Source of the DNA: Talinum fruticosum
Lineage: Eukaryota > Streptophyta > Magnoliopsida > Caryophyllales > Talinaceae
Assembly: GCA_021018815.1 (NCBI GenBank)
Contig: JAITYX010000085.1
Coordinates: 434,001-498,000, forward strand
DNA: 64,000 nucleotides
Direction: 5' to 3'
The position numbers and the translations under genes were made by a program. The notes under the pieces are model-generated. The model searched no databases. It was not told the DNA's origin and was given only the letters and a program-made list of their open reading frames with translations. Of this stretch, positions 33,553-46,091 are shown in pieces. Every line of letters begins with the position of its first letter. Position 1 is the stretch's first letter.

Positions 33553-36500
33553 GAGAAGGGTTAGTTTGTTTCTGTTTTCGGTGACTCGAAACAAAAAGTT
33601 CACTAGTATTTAGATAGTGGATATTCACGCCACATGCATGGAGATTCAAGACTCTTCTCGAACTTGAGAATATAAAAGGAGGAAAAGTCACATTTGGAGA
33701 TAACAACAAGGGTAAGATAGTTGGAATTGGCATAATTGGTCAAGGAGACAATTCAGTTAGTCCAGTGTATCTTGTCAAAGGGCTTAAATACAATCTTCCG
33801 AGTATTTCTCAACTCGTGTGACAAAGGTCAAAAGTTATGATTCACTCGGACCAACCGATTCATTTATGATGCAGCTACCAAAGAGACAAAGCTCTCATGT
33901 CGGAGGTCGGGTAACACCTATACTATTCCTCTTTCGATTCTAATCAAGATTTATCATGTTTAAAAGTTTCATTGAATAATGATTCATGGACATGGCATCG
34001 TAGATTAGGTCATATCGATATGAATACAATCAAGAAACTTGCATCTCATGGATCAGTCACAGGACTAACCAATTGTTCATTTAAGAAAGATAAAATATGT
34101 GATGCATGCACAAAAGGAAAATAGGCTAGATCATCATTTAAGCCACTTAAGATAGTATCTACATCCAAAGGGCTTGAATTAATACATGTGGATCTATGTG
34201 GTGAAATTCTTGTTAAAAGCTTAGGAGGTAAATCATATGTGCTAGTTATTATTGATGATTACTCACGATTTACCTAGGTTTGTTTTCTAAAGAACAAAAA
34301 GAAGCCTTGAAAGAGTTCACTAAGATATGCAGGAAAATAAAAGTAGAGTCTACTCGAGATCGGGAGAATTCGAAGTTACCATGGAAGGGAGTTCGAATGC
34401 TCGGAATTTGCAGACTTCTATGACAAGAATGTCATCTCCCACAACTTCTCAACACCCAGAACTCCTCAACAAAATGGAGTAGTGGAGAGAAAGAACATAA
34501 ATATTGAAGAAATAAGAAGGATAATGATGATTGAAAATTATCTACCTTACTATTTATGGGCTGAGGCGGTGAATACGGTAAACTACGGTCTCAATAGATG
34601 CCTCATTTAACCCATTCTGAAGAAAACACCCTACAAGCTATACAAAGGGAAGAAACCTAACATTTCCTACTTCAAACCATTCAGAGGTAAATGCTTTGTG
34701 CATAATAATGGTAAGGAACATCTAACCAAATTTGATGCTAGGTCGGATGAAGGTATTTTTCTTGGTTATTCTTCTCATAGCAAGGATTATCGAATTTTTA
34801 ACAAGAGAACTAGCAAAGTGGAAGAAAGCATCCACGTTATCTTTGATGAGGTTGATAATGGAAGGATAAGTGAATCCACTTTCTCGGACCTCAAGCTTAA
34901 TCAAGATGAAGATGACTTTGTGGAAGCCGAGATTGGAATGAACAACAAGAAGAGAACTGAGCCAACTTAGAATGAGCCGGTTTAGGAACAAGCTCGGACC
35001 ACTCGAAGCACGATTTGAAGAAGGGAATAAAAAGTTAAACCAGTTGAAGAACAAAATATTCAACCATCAAATCTAGTAAACCGAGAGGATAGGTAAAGCT
35101 TTCAAATATGAATCTAGTCACCCACCCGAGAACATCTCAAATATCAATATCTGGGGTAAGAAATCATTCTTCATTGCAAAACTTACGTGTATTTTCAGCA
35201 TTCATTTCATTAATTGAACCTAAAAATGTACTAGAAGACCTACTTAAACCTAAATGGGTAGAGGTCGTGCAAGAAGAACTATCACAATTTGAAACAAACC
35301 AAGTCCGGACTATGACCAAAAGACCTTTTAACCACCCAGTTATACGAGCCAAATGGGTATTCAAAAAGAAACTGGATGAGGGAGGCTTAGTAGTCGAAAC
35401 AAAGCTAGATTAGTTTCTCAAGGATATAATCAAGAAGAAGAAATTGATTATAGGGAAACCTTTGCACTAGTTGTAAGGATTGAGGCAATCGGAATTCTCT
35501 TAGCTTTTGCATCCAGTATGAACATCAAATTATGTCAAATGGATGTTGAGTGTGCATTCCTTAATGGTTATATTCAAGAAGAATTTTATGTTCAAGCAAC
35601 CCCTGGATTTCAAAACTCTTAATTTCCTAATCATGTTTTCAAATTGCAAAAGGCTTTGTATGGGGTTTGAAACAAGCTCCAAGAGCTTGGTATGAAAGGT
35701 TAAACAACTTCTTGGTTGAAAATGATTTCAAAAGGGGTCTTATTGACAAAACTCTTTTCACAAAAACCAAGGGGAATGATTTTTTAATTATTTAAATTTA
35801 TATCGATGATATTATATTTAAAGATACTAATGAAACTCTATGTCACGAATTTTCCGAGTTAATGAGAAAGGAGTTACAAATGAGTATGATGGGAGAACTC
35901 ACTTTCTTCCTTGGACCGCAAATCAAACAAGATAAAAATGGCATCTATGTTCATCAGTCCAAATACACTTAGGAGTTACTCAAGAAGTACAAGTTACAAG
36001 ACGTCAAACATGCAACAACACCAATGAGTAGTAGTACCAAACTGGACTCGGATGAGAAAGGTAAAGCTATAGATTAGAAATTCTGTAGAGATATGATTAG
36101 ATCTCTACTTTATCTCACATCTAGTAGGCCGGATATTATGTTTAGCGTCTATTTATGAGCAAGATTTCAAGCTAATCCAAAAGAATCACATCTCACTGAG
36201 GTGAAGAGAAATTTTAGATATCTTGTAGGAACTCAAACACTTGGTCTCTGGTATTCAAAATACTCAAGTCCGACTCTCAGTGGATACTCGGATGTTGAAT
36301 ATGTAGGATACAAGGTTAATAAAAAGAGTACATCATGAGCATGTCAATTTTTGGTTTAATCACTCATCTCCTTGCACTCAAAGAAGAAAATTTTAGTTGC
36401 TTTATAACAGCTAAGGCGAGTACATAGCGATTGGAGCCTGTTGTGCTCAAATTTTATGGATCAAGCAACACTTGAAGGATTTAGGACTATCATTCATATC

Positions 36501-36737
36501 CATTCCCATCAAGTGTGATAATCAAAGTTCCATCAGCATCACAAAGAATCCAGTTTAACATTCAAAGACAAAGCACATCCAGGTCGGACATCATTTTCGA
36601 GAGATTACTCTTAAAAAGGTGATATGGAACTTGAATTTATTCCTACTAAATTTGAATTAGCTAATATCTTTATAAAACCTCCGAGTGATGATCAATTTTT
36701 CTTTATTAGGAATGAACTTTGTATGATGGATGCTTGA
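33553..36737 (+). pseudogene. Copia-1 pol: protease, integrase, reverse transcriptase, RNase H
   Basis: Protease shows LDSGYSRHMHGDSRLF (from about 33610), with the catalytic DSG. GAG-pre-integrase follows as WHRRLGHIDMNTI (from 33993) and CDACTKGK (HHCC finger). The integrase core has HVDLCGEI (34186) and the later YHGREFE, where the second catalytic D of DHGREF is Y; TPQQNGVVERKN (about 34460) keeps the catalytic E. RT shows WVFKKKLDEGG, QMDVECAFLNGYIQEEFYV (from 35539) and the intact catalytic YIDDIIF (about 35803). RNase H is traceable to the C-terminal F..RNELC.MDA and stop at 36735-36737. Frameshifts and stops are scattered throughout. Confidence 0.85.
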
Positions 36738-37133
36738 CTAATTGAGTGATTGCATGAGAATTTATATGTTTATTTGTTTATTACATGTTCCGAGAGAATA
36801 ACTAGTGGTTCGGTTATAGCATGAACCGAGCTAGAAGTTATTAAGTTTCTTAGTGTATTCCGAGTACCTCGGACGCTTTACTAAATGAGACTCAATTATG
36901 AGAAAAATGGATACTAAAATTATGAGATCATCTCTAATCCTACGAGAGAATCTTGGAAATATTTTTGAAAATCTCTTTTTCTCTCTCGTCAAGCTGAACG
37001 GTAGAGAAACTAGCCATTGGAAGGAAGCAGTTTCAAGGAAGTAATCGTTAGGCATTGGAATGCCAAATGGTCGACTAGTTTTTACACTCGCAAACCGAGT
37101 TAGTAAGGCCTTTATTCCTTGAGAGCTCTTGAT

Positions 37134-37143
37134 TTATAAATAG
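37134..37143 (+). promoter_or_regulatory. TATA box upstream of the copia-1 extra ORF
   Basis: TTATAAATAG lies 191 bp before the ATG at 37334, and the sequence between is C/T-rich with no ATG in a good frame. The same arrangement (CTATAAATAG and pyrimidine-rich leader) precedes the corresponding ORF in copia-2. Function as an internal promoter is inferred. Confidence 0.55.
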
Positions 37144-37333
37144 CATTTGCTCATCCTCATTGATAACTTTGCTATCTTTCATTTTCTCACTTTCATCTCT
37201 CGAACTCATAAATCCAAACGCATACACTCTTTTAGACTCGGATTCTCTATTCTTAACTTTCTACTCTCTTACTCTATATTCTAACCCGTTCAATCATTCT
37301 CTCTCTCAAGTTAAATTCTCCTTTTCTCTCAAC

Positions 37334-38912
37334 ATGCAGAAGAGAGAAAGTGTTGTTAAAGGAGGGTCAACCACCAAAAGGCTAGAACCCAACCTTTCCA
37401 GGCTGAGAATTCATAAAAGGACTCCTCTAAGCGCAAGGCTCTCACCTTTGATGAGGCAAAGCATCAAATCGTTGCCTAGCACTATTTTCTTGACGAAAAA
37501 TTCGTCTTATCTACCAAAATCTAGTGGGTAAAACCACTTCTCAATACGAGGGCTTTTAAGTACTTGTGTTTACGTGATTACATCTATCCCGAGCTAGTCT
37601 TGAAATTCTACTCAAACCTGATTGCAAAAGAAAATGTGGTCTACTATCTGGTTCAGGGAAAGAACATTACCATCAATCTTCCTCTTTTCACAAGCTCTTT
37701 GACGTTCGGACTCTTTTCCGAACTCAAATCTTATCGCTTTCACTAAAATCGCCGATGATTTCTTTGATAAGTATTCCAAAGACATCCCCAAGTCCAGAAA
37801 GAACTTTTACGTGACTCGGATGAAGTCTTAAGAAAAACTTATCTGCTTTTTCTTGATGAGAACTATGTTCTCATTCTATCAATCTAAGGAGAACCTCAAT
37901 AGCAAGGTTTCAAAGTTTTGTATGATATTTTGGAGGGATATGAGGTTGACCTATTCCCTTTTATCATTGATTAGATTACTTATGTTCTCTTATATAATAA
38001 GAAACCCCTACCTTTCGGAGCTCTACTCTACGATATCATCGCTCATTTCAAAGTGCAACTTCCGGATGATCCACATAAATTTCTTGACCCAACCATCTAC
38101 ATGGGCAAGGCTGAACTAGTCGATCCGGTATACTAGGAAACTACACTTGGTGTCTAGATCCACACTTCTTAACTTCCACCTCCTCCTTCTCGGACTCGGA
38201 AGAGTTACGAAACTCGTCTTCGACCATTAGTCCACCATCTTCTCATTCTGTCCCTTCTACTAATTTACTTCAAAAGGTGGCATCTCAATTTTGTGGTCTC
38301 GCCAAAGAGTTACAATCAATTCTTGGTGGATTCCAAACTTTCATGCCTATTCTAACTCAGCTTGAGACTACGGCTCAAAGCAAATAGATCGAGTCAAGCT
38401 CCGATCACTAAGCTAAAGGAATTGATCAAGAAGCAACAAGACCAGATTAGCCGTCTCCAAGAGCGTAGATCCAAAGCCGCTAAGGACTCGGAATCGGCTT
38501 CGACTTAGAATTATCCTCGAGTCTTCCGAGCTTCTCGACTCGGAGTAAGAAGGAGAAAAAGAAGGAGAAGAAGAAGAAGAAGTTAGAGTAGGCCAAGCTA
38601 AACGCCAAGGAAAAAAGAAACCAGAGGTTATCTCCTCATAGCACATCTGAGTTAGCCTCGGAAGAGGTTATGGATATTGGTCCGTCCCAAGCTCAACCTT
38701 CGCACGACCTACTTAAGCTAAGGAAGTTGAGGTTTCGAAGAGGAAATAGAGGAAGCAGGACCCTTAACTCGAAGGACTCGCTTAGACAAAACAAGCACCT
38801 CCTCTCCTCCCGTCGCCAATTGCACGGACCGCAGCCTCATCTCAACGTTACAGGCGTAGATGCAGGGGTCCTCGTTCCTCTTCCTCCACTCGCATTGCTC
38901 CACCCCTTTTAA
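37334..38912 (+). pseudogene. Copia-1 extra 3' ORF (SIRE-type third ORF)
   Basis: The start ATG at 37334 begins MQKRESVVKG. After a frameshift the reading continues with YLCLRDYIYPELVLKFYSNL and YYLVQGKNITINLPLF (about 37560-37690), a pattern I recognise from the plant-transposon protein domain found downstream of pol in SIRE-like elements. Further on come KELIKKQQDQISRLQERRSK (about 38410-38470), a coiled coil, and a low-complexity basic/acidic end. The ORF ends near 38910 at TTTTAA. Several frame changes and stops inactivate it. Its role in the element is unknown; an envelope-like role has been proposed for SIRE elements. Confidence 0.65.
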
Positions 38913-39361
38913 CTTTTTAGTTTTTTTCCAATATTTCTGTATCTCCTCTCTTCCCTACTTATGATTTTTTTTAATGAAATGCATAGGAGGGGATAGATAT
39001 CTAGGGGAGATAGTCGGTTGGTCTAAGGGAGCTTATTCTTTGTTGGAACTTATTATATGTTTATGTGTTTATGTTTCGATTTTCCGAGAATTGCAATGTT
39101 TAATGAAAGTTAAGCTTCTTCTAAGCATCACTTATTTGCTTTATTTTTTTCTACTCGATAAATGCTTATTTCTATTCCATTTTCTTCTATATATTCACTT
39201 TGATATATTTTCTTTTGGCATCAATCAGCTCCGATAACGAATTTCAAATTCATTCTATTGTGTCTAACTTAGATCATGCTAACGAGTTATTTGTTTCTAA
39301 GCCATGAAAACTTAACTATCCGAACATCTAACTCTTTTTATAAGTGTTGAATGTCTTTAAT

Positions 39362-39374
39362 AAAAAGAGACAGA
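39362..39374 (+). other. Polypurine tract of copia-1
   Basis: AAAAAGAGACAGA immediately precedes the 3' LTR start at 39376, the position of the plus-strand primer. Confidence 0.7.
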
Positions 39375-39375
39375 T

Positions 39376-39961
39376 TGAAGACTCATGTATAACTCTTTAT
39401 CTCTGTAAAGTTTTGAATTCAAGTCATTCTCTCGCTTTAAGAAGCTCATCTTTAAGTTTTCAATACTATCCGACTTACTCGAAAGCATTTCTTGAGTAAA
39501 ACACTTATCCGTGGGTTTCGACCCACTCATATATAACTTTGATAGTTGTCATGATTGAATAATTTCACATGCATAACTTATTCGAATTCGACTTATTGCG
39601 TTAATTCATATTTTTAAGTCACAATTATTAACTGAAATTATTTATCCGATAAATTTGGTGTAATGTGTCAATATAATTTTAATCTCTCATTCATCTAAAA
39701 GATAGACACAAAATGGAATAAGAACCTATTAAATATTAGACTCAAAAAATTCCATTTATTCAAGTTAAGGATAATTAAGTGCTTAATTCTCCGAATTAAT
39801 TTTTTATCCTTACTTAATCTTGGACCAAAGTATTTTTATACTTTGAGTACCATTTTAATTTGCTTTTGCTGGTTAATTAAAGTAACATTAATCTCATTTT
39901 GAAAAGCAAAAGCAACCGACTTTTAATCATTAAACACTAGCGAGAGAGAAAAGTCACTGTT
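39376..39961 (+). repeat. 3' LTR of copia-1, first part
   Basis: It starts TGAAGACTCATGTATAACTC and aligns with 30270-30890. It is cut at 39961 by the CACTA element and resumes at 53814. Confidence 0.85.
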
Positions 39962-40057
39962 CACTACTATAGGAACCACCTTTAACTATGGTTCCGAAAA
40001 ATCTTTACTATGGTTATATGGCGTTGTGTATGTGAATTTCATTGTAAATGGAAATCT

Positions 40058-40250
40058 TTTGCTACGGTTCAAAGCCGTAGTAAAAGACAATCTATTACTA
40101 CGGTTCTTTTGTAGAACCGTAGTAATAGCCGGCTTATTAGTACGGTTACGGAGAAAAACCCTACTAATAGGTATATATTACTACGATTTTGGAGAAAGAA
40201 TCGTAGTAATATGTATCTATTACTACGATTCTTTCTCCATAACCATAGTC
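40058..40250 (+). repeat. Subterminal hairpin repeats of the CACTA element, left end
   Basis: Several inverted copies of a TTACTACGGTTCT-like word occur. The best is a perfect 16-bp stem, CTATTACTACGGTTCT at 40092-40107, with a 5-base loop and the inverse at 40113-40128. CACTA transposases bind such subterminal repeats. Confidence 0.75.
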
Positions 40251-40329
40251 ATAGCTATAATCATTAAAAAAATGTACTCGAGAGAGAGAGACACACACAT
40301 CCAAATTTGTTGTATTTGCACAACAAATT

Positions 40330-43222
40330 TGAAAGTTTTCTCTCGGAGAGTTTAAGTCACCCTAGAGGGGGTGAATAGGGCGACGAAGAAAATTAAACAT
40401 TTTTGCACAAACACTTAGATAAAGCAGATTCTATGTCTAGAATGGACTCAAAAAGATAAATACACGAGATATACGTGAAAACCCTCCTCGGGGTAGACAG
40501 TGCTAATCCAAGCACCAAGTCAAATCCACTAATTTGAATCCACAAAATACAAAGGACTAACTAAACCAGAATAGCTCCCTTAAACAATTCCTTACAAAGT
40601 TTTCCTAAACTCGAAGTTCCCGTATTTGATCTAGTACTTCCCGATCGAGGTAACCTTTACAATCAAGGACAAATCTTGAGTATTGAATTTCAATTTATAC
40701 AGAATTTTTAAATGATTTGCAAGTTGTAACCGATATTAGTGTAGTGATGATTTGCAAGTTTCAACTGGTATTAGTTTCAATTTATGCAAAATTTATGCGA
40801 AATTTCAATTTATGTTGAATATTGAATTTCAATAGGTTAAGTTAGTGGTTATTATTGAATTTAAAAATTGTAACTATTAATTTTCAATATTAATTCCAAT
40901 TAATTGCTCGTTTCAGTTTACGTTAATTTTTAATGTTTTTCTAATTAAATGCTCATTTCAGTTTACGTTAATTTTCAATGTTTTTCATTTCAGTTTGTGT
41001 TTTGTCAATGACATTTACAATTGAATGTTAAATTGCTCATTAAAATAGAAGGAAACAACCTATATCCTAAAACGGAAGATAATTTTAAATTTTTATGGAA
41101 GGAAACATTATCAATTTATGGAAAATCTTGAATATTTTTAGTTAAAGATCCGTGGTCAACTTTTTTTAAAAAAAAACTTATAATATTATTAGTTTATATT
41201 GAATTTTGAATTTTCTTAGTTAATGGATCATACTAAAATATTATAGATGTATCAATCTATGTTAAATATTGAATTTCATTAGGTTACATTAGGTTAGTGG
41301 TAAGTTTTTTTTAAATAAAAAAATTATAAGCTGTTAAATTTTAAAATTAATTCTAATTAATTGCTCATTGACTTATATTCAATACACAATTGTCTAATAT
41401 TCTAAAATGATGAAACTAATTTTAAAATTTTAAAATAGAAGGAAACAATCAATAATAGTGTGCCATTTGTCGATCTCCTAACACAATGATAATGTGACAC
41501 TTGTCGATCTCCATCAAAACACTCACTTTTAAGTATGTACTAGTGTGAATTCCGTACTTCATATGGGTATGTGCTATTATTGAAGTAGCTGATACATTAT
41601 TGTAAACATTAAATATACTTCTTGTAAAATTATAAATGTTAACTTTAGAAAAAACATTCATAATAAGAAAAAATGTTAAATACAATCAATATATTTTTTC
41701 TACTAATTGCTAACTTAATAAACATTCATATTCTTATAATTGAATATATGCAATAAAATATAAAAAATAAATAGTTAAAAAAATTTTAAAAATTAAATTA
41801 TAATTATTGTAATACTATATTATAATTATCATAATTTATTCAATTTATTTAAGTTTCAATACTTGAAATTAATAGATATATTATATTATAATTTTTTTTG
41901 CAACAGTTACATTAATTATATAATGGACTAATCCTTCAAAAGAATATAGGTAATAAAATATAATGTTGATTATGATTATAATTAAAATTAATAGGTAATA
42001 AACCGTAATTAATTTTTTAGCAAAATTAAGTGTGATTGATGATCATAGTCATTCAAGAGTAGTAAATAGACTCCATTTCACTTACAATTAAAATTTATAG
42101 GTAATAAAGAAAGTCTTGTAATTAGTTACATTCTATTCTTACTTTTTGTGCAAGTCCCTTGACTGAGCCGTAAGGGTTAACTCAGCTCGGTTGTCCTTGA
42201 TTGTAAAGGTTACCTCGGTCGAATGTTGATTCTTTACAACCGAGAAGATATGAAATACAAAGTTGGAGTTGTAAGTAGAAGATTGTGTGAGAATGAGAAT
42301 AGCAATTAGTTCAACAATAATTTCAGCAACCTTTAAGTCTTGTGGAGTGACTTCTATTTATAGGCAACCAAGCGGAATGACTTGTTGAGTCTTGTTTGTG
42401 GATCGAAATCTTCATTAGCCGTTGTAACAGCCTATTCCGAGTTACTCGGAAAAGATCTATTGGGATATGAACGTTGTGCAACAGCTCTTGGCTCCAAAAG
42501 ATGGTCCAATCAACTGGTGGTGATCGAAAATTAAGGTGGAAACAAGCTGTTAGGCCTAGAGTTGGAGTTTTCCAGTTTCGAAAACAAACAACCCTTACAT
42601 GGTGCCTAAGCCATGTCCAAAAGTAGCTAAAACATGTCCGCTAGTGTTTAACGGCTAGAAGCCGGTTGCTTTTGTAATTAAAAAATAGATTAGCCTTGTT
42701 TGAATAACCTACAAAAGCAAAGCACATTGGTTCTCAAAGTATAAAATACTTTGGTTCAAAATTAGGCATAGATAATAATTAAATCAGAGTAATTAAGTGC
42801 TTAATTATCTTTGGCCTAAAAGAGTGGAATTTTCTAAGTCTAATATCCATAGGTTCAGATTCCATATTGAGGCAATCCTAAAAGCAATCAAGTTAGATAG
42901 TAAAACATCAATAAGCATGAACTTGAGTCAATCAAATAATCTTCTAAGAAATAAACCGACTAAGAACTAAGAATTAACGTTGTAATTCATTTTACTTTGA
43001 AATACAAAGTCCGTGCTAAAAATAAATGTGTTCAAGAAATTATTTTAGCATGCGATTGTTCAAGTGATGTCCGAGTGAGTCGAAACACAAGTAAGAGATA
43101 TGCGGTGAAGCGCTTCCTGAGTCGATCGGAATAGAATGAAAACTTAGATATACGTTTTTATAATGCTCGGAATGACTTAGAATGAAAACCTAAGAGAGAT
43201 AGAGAGTTATACCGAGTCTTCA
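40330..43222 (-). repeat. 3' LTR of copia-2, interrupted and partly inverted
   Basis: The LTR reads from 43222 (minus-strand TGAAGACTCGG) to 40330. It is expanded from about 1.45 kb to 2.9 kb by an AT-rich insert at 40673-42104. A ~117-bp LTR segment next to the insert (42105-42221) lies in the wrong orientation compared with the 5' LTR. Confidence 0.8.
40673..42104. other. AT-rich insert in the copia-2 3' LTR
   Basis: About 1.43 kb of strongly AT-rich sequence without coding capacity. Near 40.9-41.0 kb a GCTCATTTCAGTTTACGTTA-type unit occurs two to three times. No terminal inverted repeat or LTR structure could be recognised, so the element type is unknown. Confidence 0.6.
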
Positions 43223-43703
43223 ATCTCCCCTTTTTATGAAAGGCATTCCATACTTACGAATAGAAACTTGTTAGTTTAAAATGAGCTTTCATTGCAAATT
43301 GATCGGAAGCAGGAAACAATATTCTCTTTAAGTAAGACAGAAGATACTTAGAAAGTGCAACTCGGATCATATCGTAACTCGGAACGGGTTTGCGGATAAT
43401 TCATCGGAGCAAAGAAAAATTGTATCCAGAGCAAATATGTTAATGAGTTGAGTATCAAATCAAGATAAATATGTCACTTAGAAACAAATGTGCTAAAAAA
43501 ACATTCATTGCTCGGAAATAAATATGTACAGAATAAAAGTAAAATAAACTTAGACAAAAGGGAGGAACTCCCCTAAAGTAAACACCTAAGTTTTTTATTT
43601 TTCTCCCCTATGCATTTTATCAAAGGTAGGGAGGAAATAGTAGAAAAGCCCAACAGATGTTGGACAAAACAAAAAAAATGAAATTTGAGTTAAAAAATAT
43701 AAA

Positions 43704-45507
43704 CTAAGAAGAGGGGGCAGGTTGTCGCGGAGGAGGAGGGACGAACGAGTGTGCTTGCGCTCGTATGCCTGTGTAAAAGTGGATGAGCGAGGAGGCTGCA
43801 GGACCTGGAATGTCGGGAATCTGCTCGATCCTGGTTCTATGAACCAAGGAAATATCATCCTCGAGGTGATTCTTCCTCGAAGAGCACCTGCAGGTTGGGC
43901 TTCCGAGGTGGGGGCTTTTGGTCGACCGGCATTGCTCGCCTCTTATGAGTCACTCGAACATAATCTAAAGAGATTAGATCCGGTTCTAAGAACCAAGGAA
44001 AAAGCCTCGAAGGGAACATGATCCGAAGAGATCGAGAATCTGCTCGATCCTGGTTACGTGAACCAAGGAAATCTCGTCCTCAGGTGCTTCTTCCTCAAAG
44101 AGAACTGCAGTCGGGCTTCGAGGCGGGGGCTTTCGACCGACCGGCATTGCCAGCCTCTTCGAGCCACTCAAAACATGATCCGAAGAGATCGGATCTAGGT
44201 CTTTGGCGCCTAGTCCTCGAGGTTGACAACGACTTCTTCTTCTTTTTCTTCGTCCTTCTCCTCGGCTTCTCCTTCCGCAGCTTGGGCTTGTTCCTCGCTT
44301 GCCTCTATAGTCGCTTCTTCTACCTCAGCTGAGGTTAACTTAGCCGGGCTAGAGGACTCCTTAGAAGTATCGGATGTGTCTCGGTCCTTGGCGGCTTTTG
44401 ATCTACATTCTTGGAGGAGGTGAAGTTGCTCATGTTGTTCTTGTATAATCCCCTTGAGCTCAATCATGAGATCCTGGTTCTCCCCGATCTAAGACTATGC
44501 GGTTTTTAGAGAATAACTAGGTTGGGAATAATATTTTTGAAGGAGCGCAGAGTGGCTTGAAACAGCTGCAGACATAGATTTAAATTTTTTTACCATTTTG
44601 ACAAACATTGCAAGCAAAGAGAAGGTTGAGAAGTAAAAAGACCAGCGAATCGAGGGTAGAGAAGCCGGTGCGGTCCGAGTCCGAGTGGGTGGAGGAGGTG
44701 GAGGTGGTACTCGGACCCGTGAACCTAGACACCATTACTTCTTGATACCCGTAAACCAAGAGCTTTTTCTCGCTCGTACAAATGGTAGCTTCGAGCAAGA
44801 GTTAGGATCCGTGGGAAGGGGAACTTTGCACTTCTTAAAGATAACGATTAGAAGAGCTTCGAAGGGATAAGGAGTGGATTTCTTTGAGTGAGCGAGCACA
44901 TAAGCCATCCGCTTAAGAATAGCTGGGAAGAGGTTTACTTCATAACCCTCTAGAATATCGAACAAAGCTTTGAGAATCTTAGAGTTTGGATTCTCTTTGC
45001 TAGAATGATGAAAGAAAAAGGTTCTCATCGGGATAAAGTAAAGCAGCCTTGCTTCGGACTTCATCCGAGTCACGGAGAAGTTCTTTTGTGACTCGAGCAC
45101 CTCTTTTGCATACTTTTCAAAGAAATCGTCTGCGATGTCCATGAAAGGTACTAGGTTGGAATTGAGAAAGAGAGATGAAACTTTGAAGAGTTTGTGAAGA
45201 AGGGTGAGTTTGATTCGTACAACAACTCGTACCTCGAACTTTTGAGGTTATGACACCTTCGAGAGGTAGTCATACTCGGCAACGAGTTCCGGATAAATAT
45301 ATTCGCAGAAGCACGAGATAGTTGTATACCCCAATATCTTTGATGTTTTGCAACCACAAGAATGAAGTGATGGGAAAGAATTTGTCATCCAACGTTAGAT
45401 GTTGCGTAACAAAATGCCGAGGAAGATTTGATGTACCTCCCGAGTGTTTTGGTGTGAACCTTTGTGGTGGCTAAACCTATCTCTTGACCGATTCCTCTCT
45501 CCGACAT
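43704..45507 (-). pseudogene. Copia-2 extra 3' ORF (SIRE-type third ORF)
   Basis: The minus-strand ATG at 45507 (MSERGIGQEIGLATT) follows a CT-rich leader. After frame changes the open piece 45142-44735 reads DDFFEKYAKEVLESQKNFSV and FFFHHSSKENPNSKILKALF, corresponding to the copia-1 region at about 37.75-38.1 kb. It is followed by a coiled-coil frame (44467-44210; ELKGIIQEQHEQLHLLQECR), and an acidic E/A-rich stretch. Near the 3' end a ~219-bp segment is tandemly duplicated. The stop is at 43704-43706. As in copia-1 the function is unknown. Confidence 0.6.
43817..44225. repeat. Tandem duplication inside the copia-2 extra ORF
   Basis: GAATCTGCTCGATCCTGGTT occurs at 43817 and again at 44036, and similarity continues through GAACCAAGGAAAT and GGCTTCCGAGG-like words. 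The period of 219 bp is a multiple of three, though small indels now break the frame in each copy. I do not see a second copy in copia-1. Confidence 0.7.
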
Positions 45508-45564
45508 GCTGAAAAAGTGAGAGAGAAAGAATGAAAGTGGAGAGATAAGAGCAAAGAGAGTTGA

Positions 45565-45569
<5 letters not shown>

Positions 45570-45609
<40 letters not shown>
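45570..45609 (+). repeat. (GA)n microsatellite
   Basis: About 20 uninterrupted GA/AG units lie in what is, on the minus strand, the CT-rich leader before the extra ORF of copia-2. Confidence 0.9.
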
Positions 45610-45613
<4 letters not shown>

Positions 45614-45690
45614 CGAGTGAGTAGAAGAGTTGAGAGCGAGAGAAAGTAAGTAAGCAGTTGGCAAAGTGAAGAAAAGAAGGCAAATGGGTG

Positions 45691-45700
45691 CTATTTATAG
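45691..45700 (-). promoter_or_regulatory. TATA box upstream of the copia-2 extra ORF
   Basis: The minus strand reads CTATAAATAG, 184 bp before the ATG at 45507, with a C/T-rich leader in between. It corresponds in position to the box at 37134 in copia-1. Confidence 0.55.
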
Positions 45701-46091
45701 TGAAAAAGAATTACCTTCAACCGTCGTTCGACCCGAATAACAAGCAACATTCTCGGATCGTTGTGACATTTTGTACTCCAACAGCTAGTATTCCAAGTAG
45801 CTTTCTTCTAAGGGCTAGTTTCTTCTTATTAAAACGCATGGCAGAGAGAGAGAAGAAAGATTTTTCGAGAACATTTCTAAAATTCTCCATTTATCTAGAG
45901 ATGATCTTAGAAGTTTGACGTCCATTTTACTCATAAACCGAGTCCGACTTAGTATCGTTTCAAAGTGACTAAGAACACTCGGAAGAGTAATAAGTTACAA
46001 CTCGGTCTCATTCCGAGTGAATTGATCCATTTGTTATCGGAACATATAACACATAATCATACAAAGATAATTCATGTAATAAATTATATAA

